Shown: positions 29,773 through 38,660 of the stretch, in pieces | How the letters are laid out: each line of letters opens with the position of its first letter | Numbering within the stretch: the first letter of the stretch is position 1 | NCBI RefSeq assembly: GCF_006265165.1 | Contig: NZ_VDCH01000004.1 | Location: 62,001 to 126,000 of the forward strand | Direction: 5' to 3' | Source: Chlorobaculum thiosulfatiphilum | GTDB taxonomy: Bacteria; Bacteroidota; Chlorobiia; Chlorobiales; Chlorobiaceae | Length of the DNA: 64,000 nucleotides | Notes under the pieces: model-generated | Seen by the model: only the letters and a program-made list of their open reading frames with translations | Database searches by the model: none | Told to the model about the DNA's origin: nothing | Program-made: the position numbers and the translations under genes

Positions 29773-29947
29773 GCCCAACAATGTTTAGACTGATCTGCCT
29801 AATCCAGAAAAGGCAGAAAGCTTCTTTCTGTATAAGACAACCTCATAACCATACTCACAGACCAGCCAATTGATTATTTATATATAACTTAACCACATTA
29901 ACAATCATTTAATCCTGCCGGTTTATACAGATCAGTCTAAACCGGCA
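29773..29947. repeat. Recombination-site-like inverted repeat at the distal end of the cassette cluster
   Basis: On the minus strand an R'-type box GTTGGGC (29779-29773) precedes the first cassette gene. Next to it, TTTAGACTGATCTG (29784-29797) recurs as an exact reverse complement at 29928-29941, 130 bp away. The outer copy also sits in a hairpin TGCCGGTTTA / TAAACCGGCA (29916-29925 / 29938-29947). A smaller stem CAGAAAG/CTTTCTG is at 29814-29830. It could be a long attC or an attI relic. Confidence 0.5.
29877..29904 (-). promoter_or_regulatory. Candidate promoter reading into the cassettes
   Basis: On the minus strand TTGTTA, a 16-bp spacer and TATAAA lie about 125 bp upstream of the first cassette gene, where an integron Pc promoter would be expected. 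The call is sequence-based and not exclusive because the region is AT-rich. Confidence 0.4.
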
Positions 29948-30286
29948 AGGTTCAAGCTTCACTCAAAGAACCCATCACGCAAGTTCATCAGTAATCGTAG
30001 AATCAAAGCACCTGTCAGTAATGCCGTCGCTTGTGTAACATCAGATCAGTTCTACTCATTTGGAAAGCCGTCTCGAAAGGGGTACTGAGTAAGCTCAACG
30101 GCGAGGCTTACGTTTTATATTTACACAGATTACGAGAGTATCACAAGTACAAAATTTTCGACTTGATGTTTATGGAGGTTTTCGATGTTAAGCCTGCATC
30201 GCGAAAATGTTTCGATGCCTTGATTGTGTGGAGCCTTCGGCTCCATTGCCAAGCTGGTGCATGGCGCTCCCAGGTTGCTCCCACGC
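29948..30286. other. Non-coding stretch where an integrase would be expected
   Basis: About 340 bp between the cassette cluster and recN. No supported gene is present. An open frame running from 30031 into recN has no recognisable domain and shows no tyrosine-recombinase motif on inspection. The stretch is AT-richer than the core genome. A small stem GGAGCC-TTC-GGCTCC is at 30231-30245, downstream of recN. Confidence 0.6.
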
Positions 30287-31993
30287 TTAAGCCGACCTTC
30301 CTGCTTCGATCAGCTCCTCGGCGAGTTTGCGTGATGATTCGGAGATGGTTTCGCCGCTGAAGAGGCGGGCGACCTCCTCCACGCGCCGGGCGGCGTCGAG
30401 CGGGGTGACGCCGGTGAAGGTTCGCTCGCCTTCGATGCGCTTGACGACCGCCAGGTGCAGGTCGCCCATCGCGGCGATCTGGGGGAGATGGGTGATGGCC
30501 ATGATCTGGTGCATCCGCGAGAGGCGCTTGAGGCTGAAGCCGACCGACTGCGCCACCTTGCCGCTGATGCCGGTGTCGATTTCGTCGAACACGAGAATCG
30601 GCAGCTCCGCCGAGCGGGCGAGAGCGCTCTTCATGGCGAGCATGACGCGCGAGATTTCGCCGCCGGAGGCCACCTTCGCCAAGGGTTTCGGTGACTCGCC
30701 GAGGTTGGTCGAGATCATGAACTCGACGCGGTCGCAGCCGTTGTCGAAGGCCCGGTAGCGCGTGCCGTCGATCTCGATGTCGCCGTCCGGCGCGGCTTCG
30801 CGGGTGAAGCGCACCTCGAAGGCGCTGTGCGGAATGCCGAGCGTCGAAAGGCCCTGCATGATCTCCTGCTCCAGCCGCCCGGCGGCTTCGCGCCGATGCT
30901 CCGACAGGCTGTTCGCCGAGGCCGAGAGCGCCGCGCGGGCGTTACGAATGTCGGCTTCGATGGCCGCAAGTTCGCCCGCCACATTCTCTTCGAGTGACAG
31001 CTCCTCGGCGAGCCGGTCGCGCAGGGCGATCAGTTCGTCGATGCTTTTTCCGTGCTTCTTGGCGAGGCGCTGCAAGAGCATCTGCCGCTCGCGCAGCACA
31101 TCGAGGCGGTCACTGTTGAACTCGATGCCGTCGGCGTAGCTTCCGGCAAAGCGGTTCAGCTCCTCCACCGTGGCCGTCGCGCCGCGCAGCTCTTCGAGCC
31201 ACGGCTCGAAACTCTTGTCGATCGCGTTGAGCTTTTCGAGCAGGTGCACCGCCGCCGAAAGCGCCGTGTAGGCCGAACTCTCCGATTCGTAGAGATTCTG
31301 GCCAAGCTCCGTGCCGAGGTTGAAGAGCGTTTCGGCGTTTTCGAGCAGGTTGATCTCCTCGTCAATCGAGCGCTCCTCGCCTTCGACCAGCGCCGCCGCG
31401 TCGAGTTCCCGGTACTGATAATCGATGAAGTCGCGCTTCTGGCGGAGCGCTTCGGCGCGTTCGTTGAGGCTTTGCAGCTCGCGGCGGAGTGCGCGGTACT
31501 CGTCGAGCGTGTTGCGGTATTGCGCGGTTTCGGCGTGAAGCAGGCCGAAGCCGTCGAGCATTCCGGCGTGGGTTTCGGCGTGCAGAAGGAGTTGGTGGTC
31601 GTGCTGGCCGTGCAGATCGACGAGCTGCTGTCCGACTTTCTTCAGCAGGGCGACCGTGCAGGGCGTGTCGTTGATGAAGCAGCGTGACTGGCCCGTCGCT
31701 GAAATGTCGCGCCGCAGAATCAGCTCCGGCGTACGCTCGATCTGTTCCTCGTCGAGCATCTCGCCAATGCTCTCGTAGTGCTCGCCGCCGAAGACCGCCT
31801 CGATCACCGCCTTGCGCGCCCCGGCCCGAACCACCTCCGCGCTCGCCCGCTCGCCGAGCACCATGTTCAGCGCTCCCATCAGAATCGATTTGCCCGCGCC
31901 GGTCTCGCCGGTGATGATGGTCAGGCCGGGCGCGAAGCTGACCGAAAGTTCGTCGATGAGCGCGAAATCCCTGACGTAGAGGCTTTTGAGCAT
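30287..31993 (-). CDS. recN: DNA repair protein RecN
   Basis: An SMC-like ATPase acting in double-strand break repair. The 568-residue product has the N-terminal Walker A ITGETGAGKSIL (27-38). A coiled-coil middle follows (for example LQSLNERAEALRQKRDFIDY), then the C-terminal signature LAKVASGGEISRVMLAMK and Walker B LPILVFDEIDTGISG, with HLPQIAAMGD as the switch histidine region. The length equals the family norm. It is monocistronic and borders the cassette cluster on its 3' side. Confidence 0.95.
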   Translation of the reverse strand: MLKSLYVRDFALIDELSVSFAPGLTIITGETGAGKSILMGALNMVLGERASAEVVRAGARKAVIEAVFGGEHYESIGEMLDEEQIERTPELILRRDISATGQSRCFINDTPCTVALLKKVGQQLVDLHGQHDHQLLLHAETHAGMLDGFGLLHAETAQYRNTLDEYRALRRELQSLNERAEALRQKRDFIDYQYRELDAAALVEGEERSIDEEINLLENAETLFNLGTELGQNLYESESSAYTALSAAVHLLEKLNAIDKSFEPWLEELRGATATVEELNRFAGSYADGIEFNSDRLDVLRERQMLLQRLAKKHGKSIDELIALRDRLAEELSLEENVAGELAAIEADIRNARAALSASANSLSEHRREAAGRLEQEIMQGLSTLGIPHSAFEVRFTREAAPDGDIEIDGTRYRAFDNGCDRVEFMISTNLGESPKPLAKVASGGEISRVMLAMKSALARSAELPILVFDEIDTGISGKVAQSVGFSLKRLSRMHQIMAITHLPQIAAMGDLHLAVVKRIEGERTFTGVTPLDAARRVEEVARLFSGETISESSRKLAEELIEAGRSA

Positions 31994-32414
31994 GAGATGG
32001 AGCGTTATGGGTTCGGCGGGCTGACAGCTCCAAAGATAACGCTAAAAAAGCGTGTTTGAAAAGCGCTGCTTGCTGTTACCGCTTCCGGTCACCCTGCGCG
32101 TGTCGCCGAATCGCGATCAGTGAACGGCTCGGCGGATGCGGATGGCCAGAGTTTTCGCTGCCGTTCCAAGTGATGTTCTCGCCGGTGAGTTCATGAAACA
32201 AAAATGGCAGAGGCATCGCATTCCGGGGTCAGATACGGTTGATCGACAGGTCAGTTCCAGACCCGGTGGCGAGTCTGGAAAACCGTGAATGGTCTGTTGT
32301 TTGCGATGATCCTCGCGTGGCCGACTATCCTGAAAAGGTTACCGGATAGAAGGGGAATCGCTGCCGGGCAGGTAGTGTGTCTATGAAAAAAATGGCTGAA
32401 GCGCGTTTTCTGAT
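31994..32414. other. Non-coding region between recN and tatA
   Basis: About 420 bp containing the recN promoter region and sequence downstream of tatA. I see no coding frame with a credible product, tRNA or strong repeat, only a small stem (ACGCT-AAAAA-AGCGT) near 32040. Confidence 0.5.
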
Positions 32415-32609
32415 TCAGGCCTTTTTCTCGCTTTTCGATGGCTCGTCCACCGTTTTGTTGAACTCTTCCTCTATTTCACTCTGAGCTTTTTTGAACTCCT
32501 TGATGCCTTTGCCAAGTCCTTTGGCCAGTTCGGGCAGCTTCTGCGCGCCGAAAAGGAGAAGGACGATGAGCAAAATGAGAATGAGTTCCTGGCCGCCTAA
32601 ACCGAACAT
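32415..32609 (-). CDS. tatA: Sec-independent protein translocase subunit TatA/TatE
   Basis: A pore-forming subunit of the twin-arginine translocase in the inner membrane. The 64-residue product has the canonical short N-terminal helix ([15 protein letters not shown], residues 7-21), a hinge, then the amphipathic helix [19 protein letters not shown] and a charged acidic/lysine tail. The FG...LPELAKGLG pattern is diagnostic. tatB and tatC are not nearby. It lies about 150 bp downstream of psd on the same strand. Confidence 0.95.
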   Translation of the reverse strand: MFGLGGQELILILLIVLLLFGAQKLPELAKGLGKGIKEFKKAQSEIEEEFNKTVDEPSKSEKKA

Positions 32610-32757
32610 GGATGTATCTCCGGAAAGTGTACAAATTGATGTGGCGTCCTGAAAAGCTTGCTCCGCGATTGCGGTTATGGTTTCATGACACCGGTAGTTT
32701 GCGCGTTACCGCAAGCAAAACTTAACAAAGAAGGCACTCAAACCAAAAAGTTTTCGA

Positions 32758-33408
32758 TCAAAAACTCTCCATTCCCCCGAGAACCGTTTCGCCCGCAGTG
32801 GTTTGCATTCCCACCGAAACCGTGACGCGCACCGAGGCCGGAAGGGCGATATCGACCCGCGATCCGAGCTTGATCATGCCGAAGCGGCTGCCGCGCGTCA
32901 CCTCCTGCCCGGCTTTGAGTTCGCAGACGATCCTGCGGGCCACGAATCCCGATACCTGCGAGAACCAGACCGGCCCGGCGGCGGTGTCGAGCGTGATCTC
33001 CATGCGCTCGTTGTCCGACATGCTGCGGTGGTCGAAGGCCATGAGGAACTTGCCCTCGTGGTATTGACAGTCGTGCACCGTGCCATCGACAGGAATCCGG
33101 TTCACGTGGACGTTGAAGGGCGACATGAAGATGCTGACGAGGGTCGAATTCGGTCCGGTGACGGGGTGATCCACCGTTTGCTTCAGCACGATCTTGCCGT
33201 CGGCGGGCGCGATGACGAGGCCAGGTTCGGCAGGCGCGGCGCGTTCAGGATCGCGATAGAAATAGAGCGTGAAGAGGAGAAACAGAAGCGCGGCGGCGAC
33301 AAGAATAGAGCCTCCGGGTTGCGGCAGAAAGATGCCCGCGATGATGACGATGATGCAGAAAATGGCGGTTTTGACGACGCTGCCGGTTCCGTATGGTGCG
33401 ATGCGCAT
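32758..33408 (-). CDS. psd: Phosphatidylserine decarboxylase proenzyme (short type)
   Basis: Converts phosphatidylserine to phosphatidylethanolamine at the inner membrane. The 216-residue protein belongs to the short, archaeal/rhizobial-like PSD class. Two hydrophobic N-terminal segments (about 12-30 and 34-50) are followed by SIFMSPFNVHVNRIPVDGTV and the self-cleavage site MIKLGSRVD, where the Gly-Ser bond generates the pyruvoyl group. pssA is not adjacent in this window. Confidence 0.92.
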   Translation of the reverse strand: MRIAPYGTGSVVKTAIFCIIVIIAGIFLPQPGGSILVAAALLFLLFTLYFYRDPERAAPAEPGLVIAPADGKIVLKQTVDHPVTGPNSTLVSIFMSPFNVHVNRIPVDGTVHDCQYHEGKFLMAFDHRSMSDNERMEITLDTAAGPVWFSQVSGFVARRIVCELKAGQEVTRGSRFGMIKLGSRVDIALPASVRVTVSVGMQTTAGETVLGGMESF

Positions 33409-33602
33409 GAGCTGATGATCCAGATTTGAGGCTAATGATAGCCAAATTTGTCTTATTTACCATCATCCCGTTCGATCGGGCGGCCGTCGGCGGGATTGCA
33501 AAAACGGGAGATCGGCGATAGTATGTTTCTCGTCGATCTCTGAAAACGTGGTATCGGCCAGCATTTTCCATCGCAAAAATGAGCAAGCGGACAGGCGACT
33601 CA

Positions 33603-34598
33603 ATGAACAGGATCGAGAAAAAATTTCTTGAAAATATCCGGCGGCAGAGGCTTGCCGAAAGCGGCGACGCAGTGTTGCTGGCGGTCTCCGGCGGGCCGGA
33701 TTCGATGGCGCTCTTGCATCTTTTCGCGGCGGCGTCGCCAGTGCTGCGCTGCCGCCTCGGCGTGGCGCACTGCAATTTCACGCTCCGTGGCAAGGAGAGC
33801 GACGGCGACGAGGCGTTCGTCCGCGATGTGTGCCGGGCGCTCGGCATCGAATGCCACGTGCGGCGCTTCGATACGGCCAGCGTTTCGTTGGCGTGGAAAA
33901 AGTCCGTCGAGGAGAGTGCGCGCTCGCTGCGCTACGACTTTTTCGACGAGCTTTGCCGCGAGGCTGGTTTCACCCGGATCGCGACGGGGCACCACAGTGG
34001 CGATAATGCCGAAACCGTGCTCTTCAATCTTTTTCGCGGCACGGGGGTTTCGGGCTTGCGGGGAATACGGGCGCGGCACGGTGCGATCATCAGGCCGCTT
34101 CTGCCCTTCACCCGTTGGGAGATCGTGGCCTATCTCGAAGAAAAACAGATCGCCTGGAGAGACGATCACACCAACGAAGGCATCGAGTATGACCGTAATT
34201 TCATCCGAAACCGCGTGATTCCGGTGATCGAAGAGCGATTCGGGAGCAAATTTTCGCCATCGATGCAACGTCTTTCGGCGCAGGCGGGCGAGCTCGAAGC
34301 GTTCATCGATCTGCACATTTCGCGCCTGCTCGAAGCACAGCCGGGTCTTGACCTCGCGGGTGGCAAGCTGCACGTCGGCGCGATGCGGCAGCTCTCGATT
34401 TTCGAGCGGAAAGAGATTCTCAAACGGGCGCTGAAGTTGCAGGGGCTTCCGGTTGACAGCCAGGCGCTCGCCCGGATCGCGGGGCTGCTCGACAATCAGT
34501 CGGGTCGGAGCGTTCCGGTTGGCGCGGGCGTTGAGGCGGTTCGGCAGGACGGATTTCTTCGTTTCCGGCAAACCGGTGATCCGTCAGATCACCGGTAA
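33603..34598 (+). CDS. tilS: tRNA(Ile)-lysidine synthase
   Basis: Attaches lysine to C34 of the CAU-anticodon tRNA-Ile so that it reads AUA; cytoplasmic and usually essential. The 331-residue product has the PP-loop AVSGGPDSMALLHL (Ser29-Ser34) and the N-type ATPase-domain motif TGHHSGDNAETVLFNLFRGTG. A shorter TilS C-terminal part (SMQRLSAQAGELEAFID, LQGLPVDSQALARI) follows. An ATG 24 nt upstream (33579) is an alternative start. It is convergent with the hypothetical gene at 34604, only 5 bp apart. Confidence 0.95.
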   Translation: MNRIEKKFLENIRRQRLAESGDAVLLAVSGGPDSMALLHLFAAASPVLRCRLGVAHCNFTLRGKESDGDEAFVRDVCRALGIECHVRRFDTASVSLAWKKSVEESARSLRYDFFDELCREAGFTRIATGHHSGDNAETVLFNLFRGTGVSGLRGIRARHGAIIRPLLPFTRWEIVAYLEEKQIAWRDDHTNEGIEYDRNFIRNRVIPVIEERFGSKFSPSMQRLSAQAGELEAFIDLHISRLLEAQPGLDLAGGKLHVGAMRQLSIFERKEILKRALKLQGLPVDSQALARIAGLLDNQSGRSVPVGAGVEAVRQDGFLRFRQTGDPSDHR

Positions 34599-34603
34599 CG
34601 CGC

Positions 34604-35644
34604 TCACTCTTTTTTGCCGCTTTTTCTGAAGATGGTCTCCGGCAGGTCAGCCGTGACGATGACCGATTCGAGGTTCTGGTTCACCTTGAGGTGCCTGAGC
34701 AGCTCCTTGGCCGACTCCGAGGTTCTCGAACCGGAGATGCTCGACAGTTCGATAGCGCCCCACAGGAAGGTGGAGGCGAAGAATGCCGCCTGGCGATCCT
34801 TGTAAACCCATTCGGACTGTCCCTTGAGTCCGTTGTCGTCGAACTTCACCGACATCGAAATCTGTTGCAAACGGTTCAGATTGCCGACCGACTTCATATC
34901 GCTGTTCTTCGAGGTGAGGCTTTGCAGCGCGCCCGCCGTCCACTGTGGCGAGGCGAGGGCGAACCAGACGTGCGATTTGTAGGGTGTTTTTCTGATCAGC
35001 GAGGCCGTGGTCGAATCGCGCTCGAAAAGATGGCCAGATGGCCTGAAGAACTTTTCGAGGTTGTCGCTGCTGCTGGCGATGGCGAGTCGGCTGCCGCCCA
35101 TCGGGCTGACCCAGAGTGTGCTGTCGAGCATGTACGCCGGGCGTCCGGCAATCTCCGCTTTCTGGATGCTCGCGGCATCGAGAAGCCGCGCTTGCGCCTT
35201 TCGGGCGACGGGGCCGCACGCAAGGCCGATGAAGTTCTGCTGCTTCCGGCCCGAGCGCTGGAAACTCACGAGCAGCGTGTCGAGATCGTTGTTGAGATCG
35301 ATACCCGCAACTTTCATCAGGCTGTCGGTTCGTTTGCCGAGGCTGAGAATCGGGCTGCTCTTGATCGAATCGGGCACGGCCTCCTTCCAGAATTTGCTTT
35401 CGCGAATATCCTTCATGCCGACGTAGATCATGGCGTCGGAGGTGCCCGGCATGTTCTGGATGATCGTCGTCAGCTCCGGCGAGAGCGGTTCGGGCGCGAG
35501 GCGCGGTTTTTTCCAGTTGATCCAGAGGTAGCCTGTGAGCACGACGACGAGCCCCATGACAAAAAGGGTGGCGATGACTTTCGGGCCTTTCTTTTTTGGG
35601 GCCTGCAACCCAGGCGTCGCGGGCATGGACTCGTTGCCGCTCAT
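34604..35644 (-). CDS. Membrane-anchored hypothetical protein
   Basis: A 346-residue protein with one N-terminal membrane helix (VIATLFVMGLVVVLTGYLWI, about 23-42) after a lysine-rich cytoplasmic lead, and a large periplasmic domain. The domain alternates helices and strands (DAMIYVGMKDIRESKFWKEA, WFALASPQWTAGAL, SVIVTADLPETIF), loosely reminiscent of DUF3352-type periplasmic proteins. I cannot name a family. The ATG at 35644 is 13 bp after the rnhA stop, so the two are probably co-transcribed. It ends 5 bp from the convergent tilS. Confidence 0.75.
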   Translation of the reverse strand: MSGNESMPATPGLQAPKKKGPKVIATLFVMGLVVVLTGYLWINWKKPRLAPEPLSPELTTIIQNMPGTSDAMIYVGMKDIRESKFWKEAVPDSIKSSPILSLGKRTDSLMKVAGIDLNNDLDTLLVSFQRSGRKQQNFIGLACGPVARKAQARLLDAASIQKAEIAGRPAYMLDSTLWVSPMGGSRLAIASSSDNLEKFFRPSGHLFERDSTTASLIRKTPYKSHVWFALASPQWTAGALQSLTSKNSDMKSVGNLNRLQQISMSVKFDDNGLKGQSEWVYKDRQAAFFASTFLWGAIELSSISGSRTSESAKELLRHLKVNQNLESVIVTADLPETIFRKSGKKE

Positions 35645-35657
35645 AAGGTAGAAAAAG

Positions 35658-36098
35658 TTAGGAGTTATCCTTGATGGCAAGCCGGGCCAGCTCGTCGCAC
35701 CGGTTATTGTGCGGGTTGTCGCTGTGCCCTTTGACTTTGTGAAAGGAGACGCGGTGTAATGTAGTCAACTTCACGATTTCCTGCCAGAGGTTGATGTTCT
35801 CCACCGGTTTCTTCGCGGCGGTTTTCCAGCCGTTTTTCTGCCAGCGCTTCAGCCACCCTTCGTTCATGGCGTTGACCAGATACGCTGAATCACTGTACAG
35901 ATCGACGTGGCAAGGTTCTTTCAGGGCTTCAAGCGCCTTGATGGCGGCCATCATCTCCATGCGGTTGTTGGTCGTGGCGGGGGCGTATCCCGAAATCTCC
36001 TTCCGGGTGCCGCCGTACATGAGCAACGCGCCCCAGCCGCCTTTGCCCGGATTGCCGCTGCATGCGCCGTCGGTGTAGATGGTGATGGTTTTTTCCAT
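35658..36098 (-). CDS. rnhA: Ribonuclease HI
   Basis: Degrades the RNA of RNA:DNA hybrids. The 146-residue protein contains the family active-site residues: Asp10 (YTDGACSGNPG), Glu48 (NNRMEMMAAI), Asp70 (YSDSAYLVN) and Asp135 (RCDELAR), with the flexible-loop histidine region KVKGHSDNPHNNR. The basic handle with WLKRWQKNGWKTAAKKPV is present. The frame is open to 36137, but the ATG at 36098 gives the standard start. A terminator for rpmB lies directly upstream, so rnhA has its own promoter or depends on read-through. Confidence 0.96.
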   Translation of the reverse strand: MEKTITIYTDGACSGNPGKGGWGALLMYGGTRKEISGYAPATTNNRMEMMAAIKALEALKEPCHVDLYSDSAYLVNAMNEGWLKRWQKNGWKTAAKKPVENINLWQEIVKLTTLHRVSFHKVKGHSDNPHNNRCDELARLAIKDNS

Positions 36099-36102
36099 GG
36101 AT

Positions 36103-36132
36103 AAAAAAAGGCTCAACCGGTGGATGAGCCTT
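36103..36132 (-). terminator. Intrinsic terminator after rpmB
   Basis: On the minus strand AAGGCTCA, a 9-nt loop and TGAGCCTT are followed by a run of T. It lies 39 bp downstream of rpmB and immediately upstream of the rnhA start. Confidence 0.88.
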
Positions 36133-36170
36133 GTCAAATGGGAATTGGGAAACTTCGCTTTTGGCGATGC

Positions 36171-36389
36171 TTATTTCAGAAGCTTGGCCAGTTCGGCGGT
36201 GCCGGTCTTGGACATGATTTTCATCGCCTTGGCGGTCAGGCGAACCTTGACCCAGCGCTTCTCTTCCTCGATCCAGATTCTCTTGGTATGCAGATTCGGC
36301 TCGAAACGGGTGCGGGTGTGGTTATTGGCATGGGAAACGTTGTTGCCGTATATCGGCCTTTTTCCGGTCAGTACGCAAACTTTGGACAT
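36171..36389 (-). CDS. rpmB: 50S ribosomal protein L28
   Basis: A large-subunit ribosomal protein. The 72-residue product begins [20 protein letters not shown] and contains the family segment [14 protein letters not shown] and the C-terminal [13 protein letters not shown]. Upstream frame extension to 36434 is not family-like. The cysteine-based zinc sites seen in some L28 proteins are absent apart from one Cys. It is a single-gene unit with its own terminator. Confidence 0.96.
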   Translation of the reverse strand: MSKVCVLTGKRPIYGNNVSHANNHTRTRFEPNLHTKRIWIEEEKRWVKVRLTAKAMKIMSKTGTAELAKLLK

Positions 36390-36478
36390 GGTTGGATCGA
36401 TTGGCGTTAAAAAATTGAACCGGAAGATACTCAATAGTTCGTAAAAACGAAATGGTTTTCGTGCGCCGGGGTAAAGAA

Positions 36479-36522
36479 TAGGACGTATAGGACTTATAAG
36501 GCCTATACGTCCTATAGGGAAA
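36479..36522. repeat. 9-bp-period hairpin element (copy 2)
   Basis: Units AGGACGTAT, AGGACTTAT, AAGGCCTAT and ACGTCCTAT follow each other every 9 bp. They fold into a perfect 13-bp stem, TAGGACGTATAGG (36479-36491) with CCTATACGTCCTA (36502-36514). It lies between the bchG stop and the rpmB start. Confidence 0.8.
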
Positions 36523-36536
36523 AGAGATCAGGCCTG

Positions 36537-37529
36537 CTACGGCCTTATGCCCACGGCGCAGACCATCATGGAGAGCACGTAGAGCAGCGTTCCGAAGGCG
36601 TTGTACCACACCGCTTTTTCGGCGGGGTGGTCGATCAGGATTTTTTGCATCGGGAGCTGCATGACCAGCAGCGTCACGGCGATGGCCGTCGGGATCGTGG
36701 AGCCTTTGGCGACCAGAATCGCGATGGCCGCGACTTGCGCGGCGTCCATCACCACCGAGGCGAGGATGGCTGCGTTCTTCTCGCCGAGCTGCACCGGAAT
36801 CGAGGCGACCTTGCGGATTTTGTCGCCCACGACCGACTTGAAGTCGTTGAGCGTCATGATACCGTGCGCGCCAAGCGAAAAAATTATGGCCAGCGCGATC
36901 GACTCGGTCGAAGGTACGCCCTGCGTGATCGCGAAGCTGCCGGTCAGCCAGGCGACGCCCTCGTAGGCGAGGCCTACGATCAGGTTGCCGTACCAGCCGT
37001 TGCGCTTCGCCCGGATCGGCGGCCCGGAGTAGGCGTGCGACATCAGGACGCCCACGAAGGCGATGGCCATCACGTAGGGATGAATCGACAGGGCGACCAG
37101 AAAGCCGGTGAGAATCAGCCCGAAGGTGATGAGCCAGCTTGCCTGTTTGGAGATTTTGCCGGACGGAATCGGGCGCTCCGGCTCGTTGATGGCGTCAACC
37201 TCACGGTCGAAATAGTCGTTCATGGTCTGCGACATGGCGCACATGAGCGGTCCGGCCAGAATGACGCCCCGGAGCAGAATCGAGAAGTTGTGCGAGACGC
37301 TTTCACCAGTGGAGACCACGCCGCAGGCGAAGGCCCACATCGGCGGAAACCAGGTGACCGGTTTCATGAGCGGAAGAATCGCGGATGGCTCGATACGGAA
37401 TCCGGGCCGGTTGACATTTTCGAGGGCCTGCTGGATGATTTTCTGTCTGGACTGGCTGATCCCCGACTGATGCAGTTTCTCGTCGATGTTCAGTTGCAGT
37501 TCAGGATTGAGCGTATCGCTTCCGTTCAT
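36537..37529 (-). CDS. bchG: (Bacterio)chlorophyll synthase, UbiA prenyltransferase family
   Basis: Esterifies a (bacterio)chlorophyllide with a C20 alcohol, the last step of pigment synthesis. The 330-residue membrane protein has about eight or nine helices. The first aspartate-rich motif reads MNDYFDREVDAINEPERPI, diagnostic for chlorophyll synthases within the UbiA family, and the second reads TLNDFKSVVGDKIRKV. Green sulfur bacteria carry three paralogues (BchG for BChl a, ChlG for Chl a, BchK for antenna BChl). Assignment to BchG is by overall resemblance and proximity to trpD, and is less certain than the family. Confidence 0.88.
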   Translation of the reverse strand: MNGSDTLNPELQLNIDEKLHQSGISQSRQKIIQQALENVNRPGFRIEPSAILPLMKPVTWFPPMWAFACGVVSTGESVSHNFSILLRGVILAGPLMCAMSQTMNDYFDREVDAINEPERPIPSGKISKQASWLITFGLILTGFLVALSIHPYVMAIAFVGVLMSHAYSGPPIRAKRNGWYGNLIVGLAYEGVAWLTGSFAITQGVPSTESIALAIIFSLGAHGIMTLNDFKSVVGDKIRKVASIPVQLGEKNAAILASVVMDAAQVAAIAILVAKGSTIPTAIAVTLLVMQLPMQKILIDHPAEKAVWYNAFGTLLYVLSMMVCAVGIRP

Positions 37530-37604
37530 GATTTACAGATTCTTGCTTCGGCTGGAAACAGACAGCAAATATAATACATGTTTTCCGGCAAATTGTAAGG
37601 GCAT

Positions 37605-38660
37605 TTAGTTTGATGCCGAATCGCATTTTGTCGCCAGTTGCCGGTTCATTTCGATGATCAGGTTCATCTTTTCCAGCGCCTGGCAGGTTTCGAGGCTCCC
37701 TTTGGACATGCTCATTCCCTCGTCGATGCAGGAGGCCATGCCTGAAACGTAGCAGGTGATGGCCGAGGCGAAGAGCGCGGCGTCGATTTTGGCCTGCGAC
37801 GCCGAGCCATCGAGAATCTCCCGGATGATTTGCGCGTTGGCCAGGCTGTCTCCACCGGCGAGGTCGCCGATCTCCCACCTGCCGAGGCCGAACTCCTCCG
37901 GCTCGACGGTGTGGCGAATCACCTCGCCGTCGATCAGCTCGATCATCGAAGTCGGCCCGCAGACGCTCGGTTCGTCCATGCCCATGCCGTTGCCCGCGCA
38001 TCCGTGCACGAGCATGGCGTGGTCGCATCCGGCGAGCGCGAGCACCTCGGCGTAAATCTCCATCACCGAAGGATCGAACACGCCGATGAGCTGCCTCCGC
38101 ACCCGCGCCGGATTGATGACCGGCCCCAGCATGTTGAAGATCGTGCGGATTCCGAGTTCTTTGCGGATTCCTGCCACGGCCTTCATCGACGGATGGTAGA
38201 GCGGGGCGAAGAGGAAGGCGAAACCGGTCTGGCGGAACAGCTCCTCGGTGGCGCAGGGCGGAAGATCGACCTGGTAGCCGAGCGCTTCGAGCACGTCGGC
38301 GCTGCCGCATTTGCTCGTGATCGAGCGGTTGCCGTGCTTGGCGATCGGCACACCCGCGCCGCAGGCGATGAAGGCCGCGGCGGTCGAAATATTGAAGGTG
38401 CCCGTGTGATCGCCGCCCGTGCCGCAGGTATCGACCGCTTGCGGGTCGAGCGTGACCGGCGTGGCCCTCGACACGATGCATTCACACGCCCCGATCGCCT
38501 CGGCGGGGGAGATCCCCTTTTTCTGCAACAGCGCCAGGATCGCTCCGGTACCGGCTTCGGAGAACAGGTTCTCCATGATCGAATTCATGCACGTTTCCAT
38601 CTCCTGCCGGGAAAGGTCGTGGCCCTCCAGCAGCTTCTGAAGAATCTCCTGTTGACGCAT
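37605..38660 (-). CDS. trpD: Anthranilate phosphoribosyltransferase
   Basis: Transfers the ribosyl group of PRPP to anthranilate in tryptophan synthesis. The 351-residue protein has the PRPP-binding motif [17 protein letters not shown] (about 78-94), the [21 protein letters not shown] segment split around residue 110, and the anthranilate-site region [19 protein letters not shown]. No other trp gene is adjacent; a partial trpB lies at the other end of the window, so the pathway genes are dispersed. It lies 75 bp upstream of bchG on the same strand. Confidence 0.95.
   Translation of the reverse strand: MRQQEILQKLLEGHDLSRQEMETCMNSIMENLFSEAGTGAILALLQKKGISPAEAIGACECIVSRATPVTLDPQAVDTCGTGGDHTGTFNISTAAAFIACGAGVPIAKHGNRSITSKCGSADVLEALGYQVDLPPCATEELFRQTGFAFLFAPLYHPSMKAVAGIRKELGIRTIFNMLGPVINPARVRRQLIGVFDPSVMEIYAEVLALAGCDHAMLVHGCAGNGMGMDEPSVCGPTSMIELIDGEVIRHTVEPEEFGLGRWEIGDLAGGDSLANAQIIREILDGSASQAKIDAALFASAITCYVSGMASCIDEGMSMSKGSLETCQALEKMNLIIEMNRQLATKCDSASN

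Noticed and set aside
30031-30360. 109-codon frame between the cassette cluster and recN, examined as an integrase remnant
   Set aside because: No tyrosine-recombinase motifs, and its 3' part is antisense to recN.
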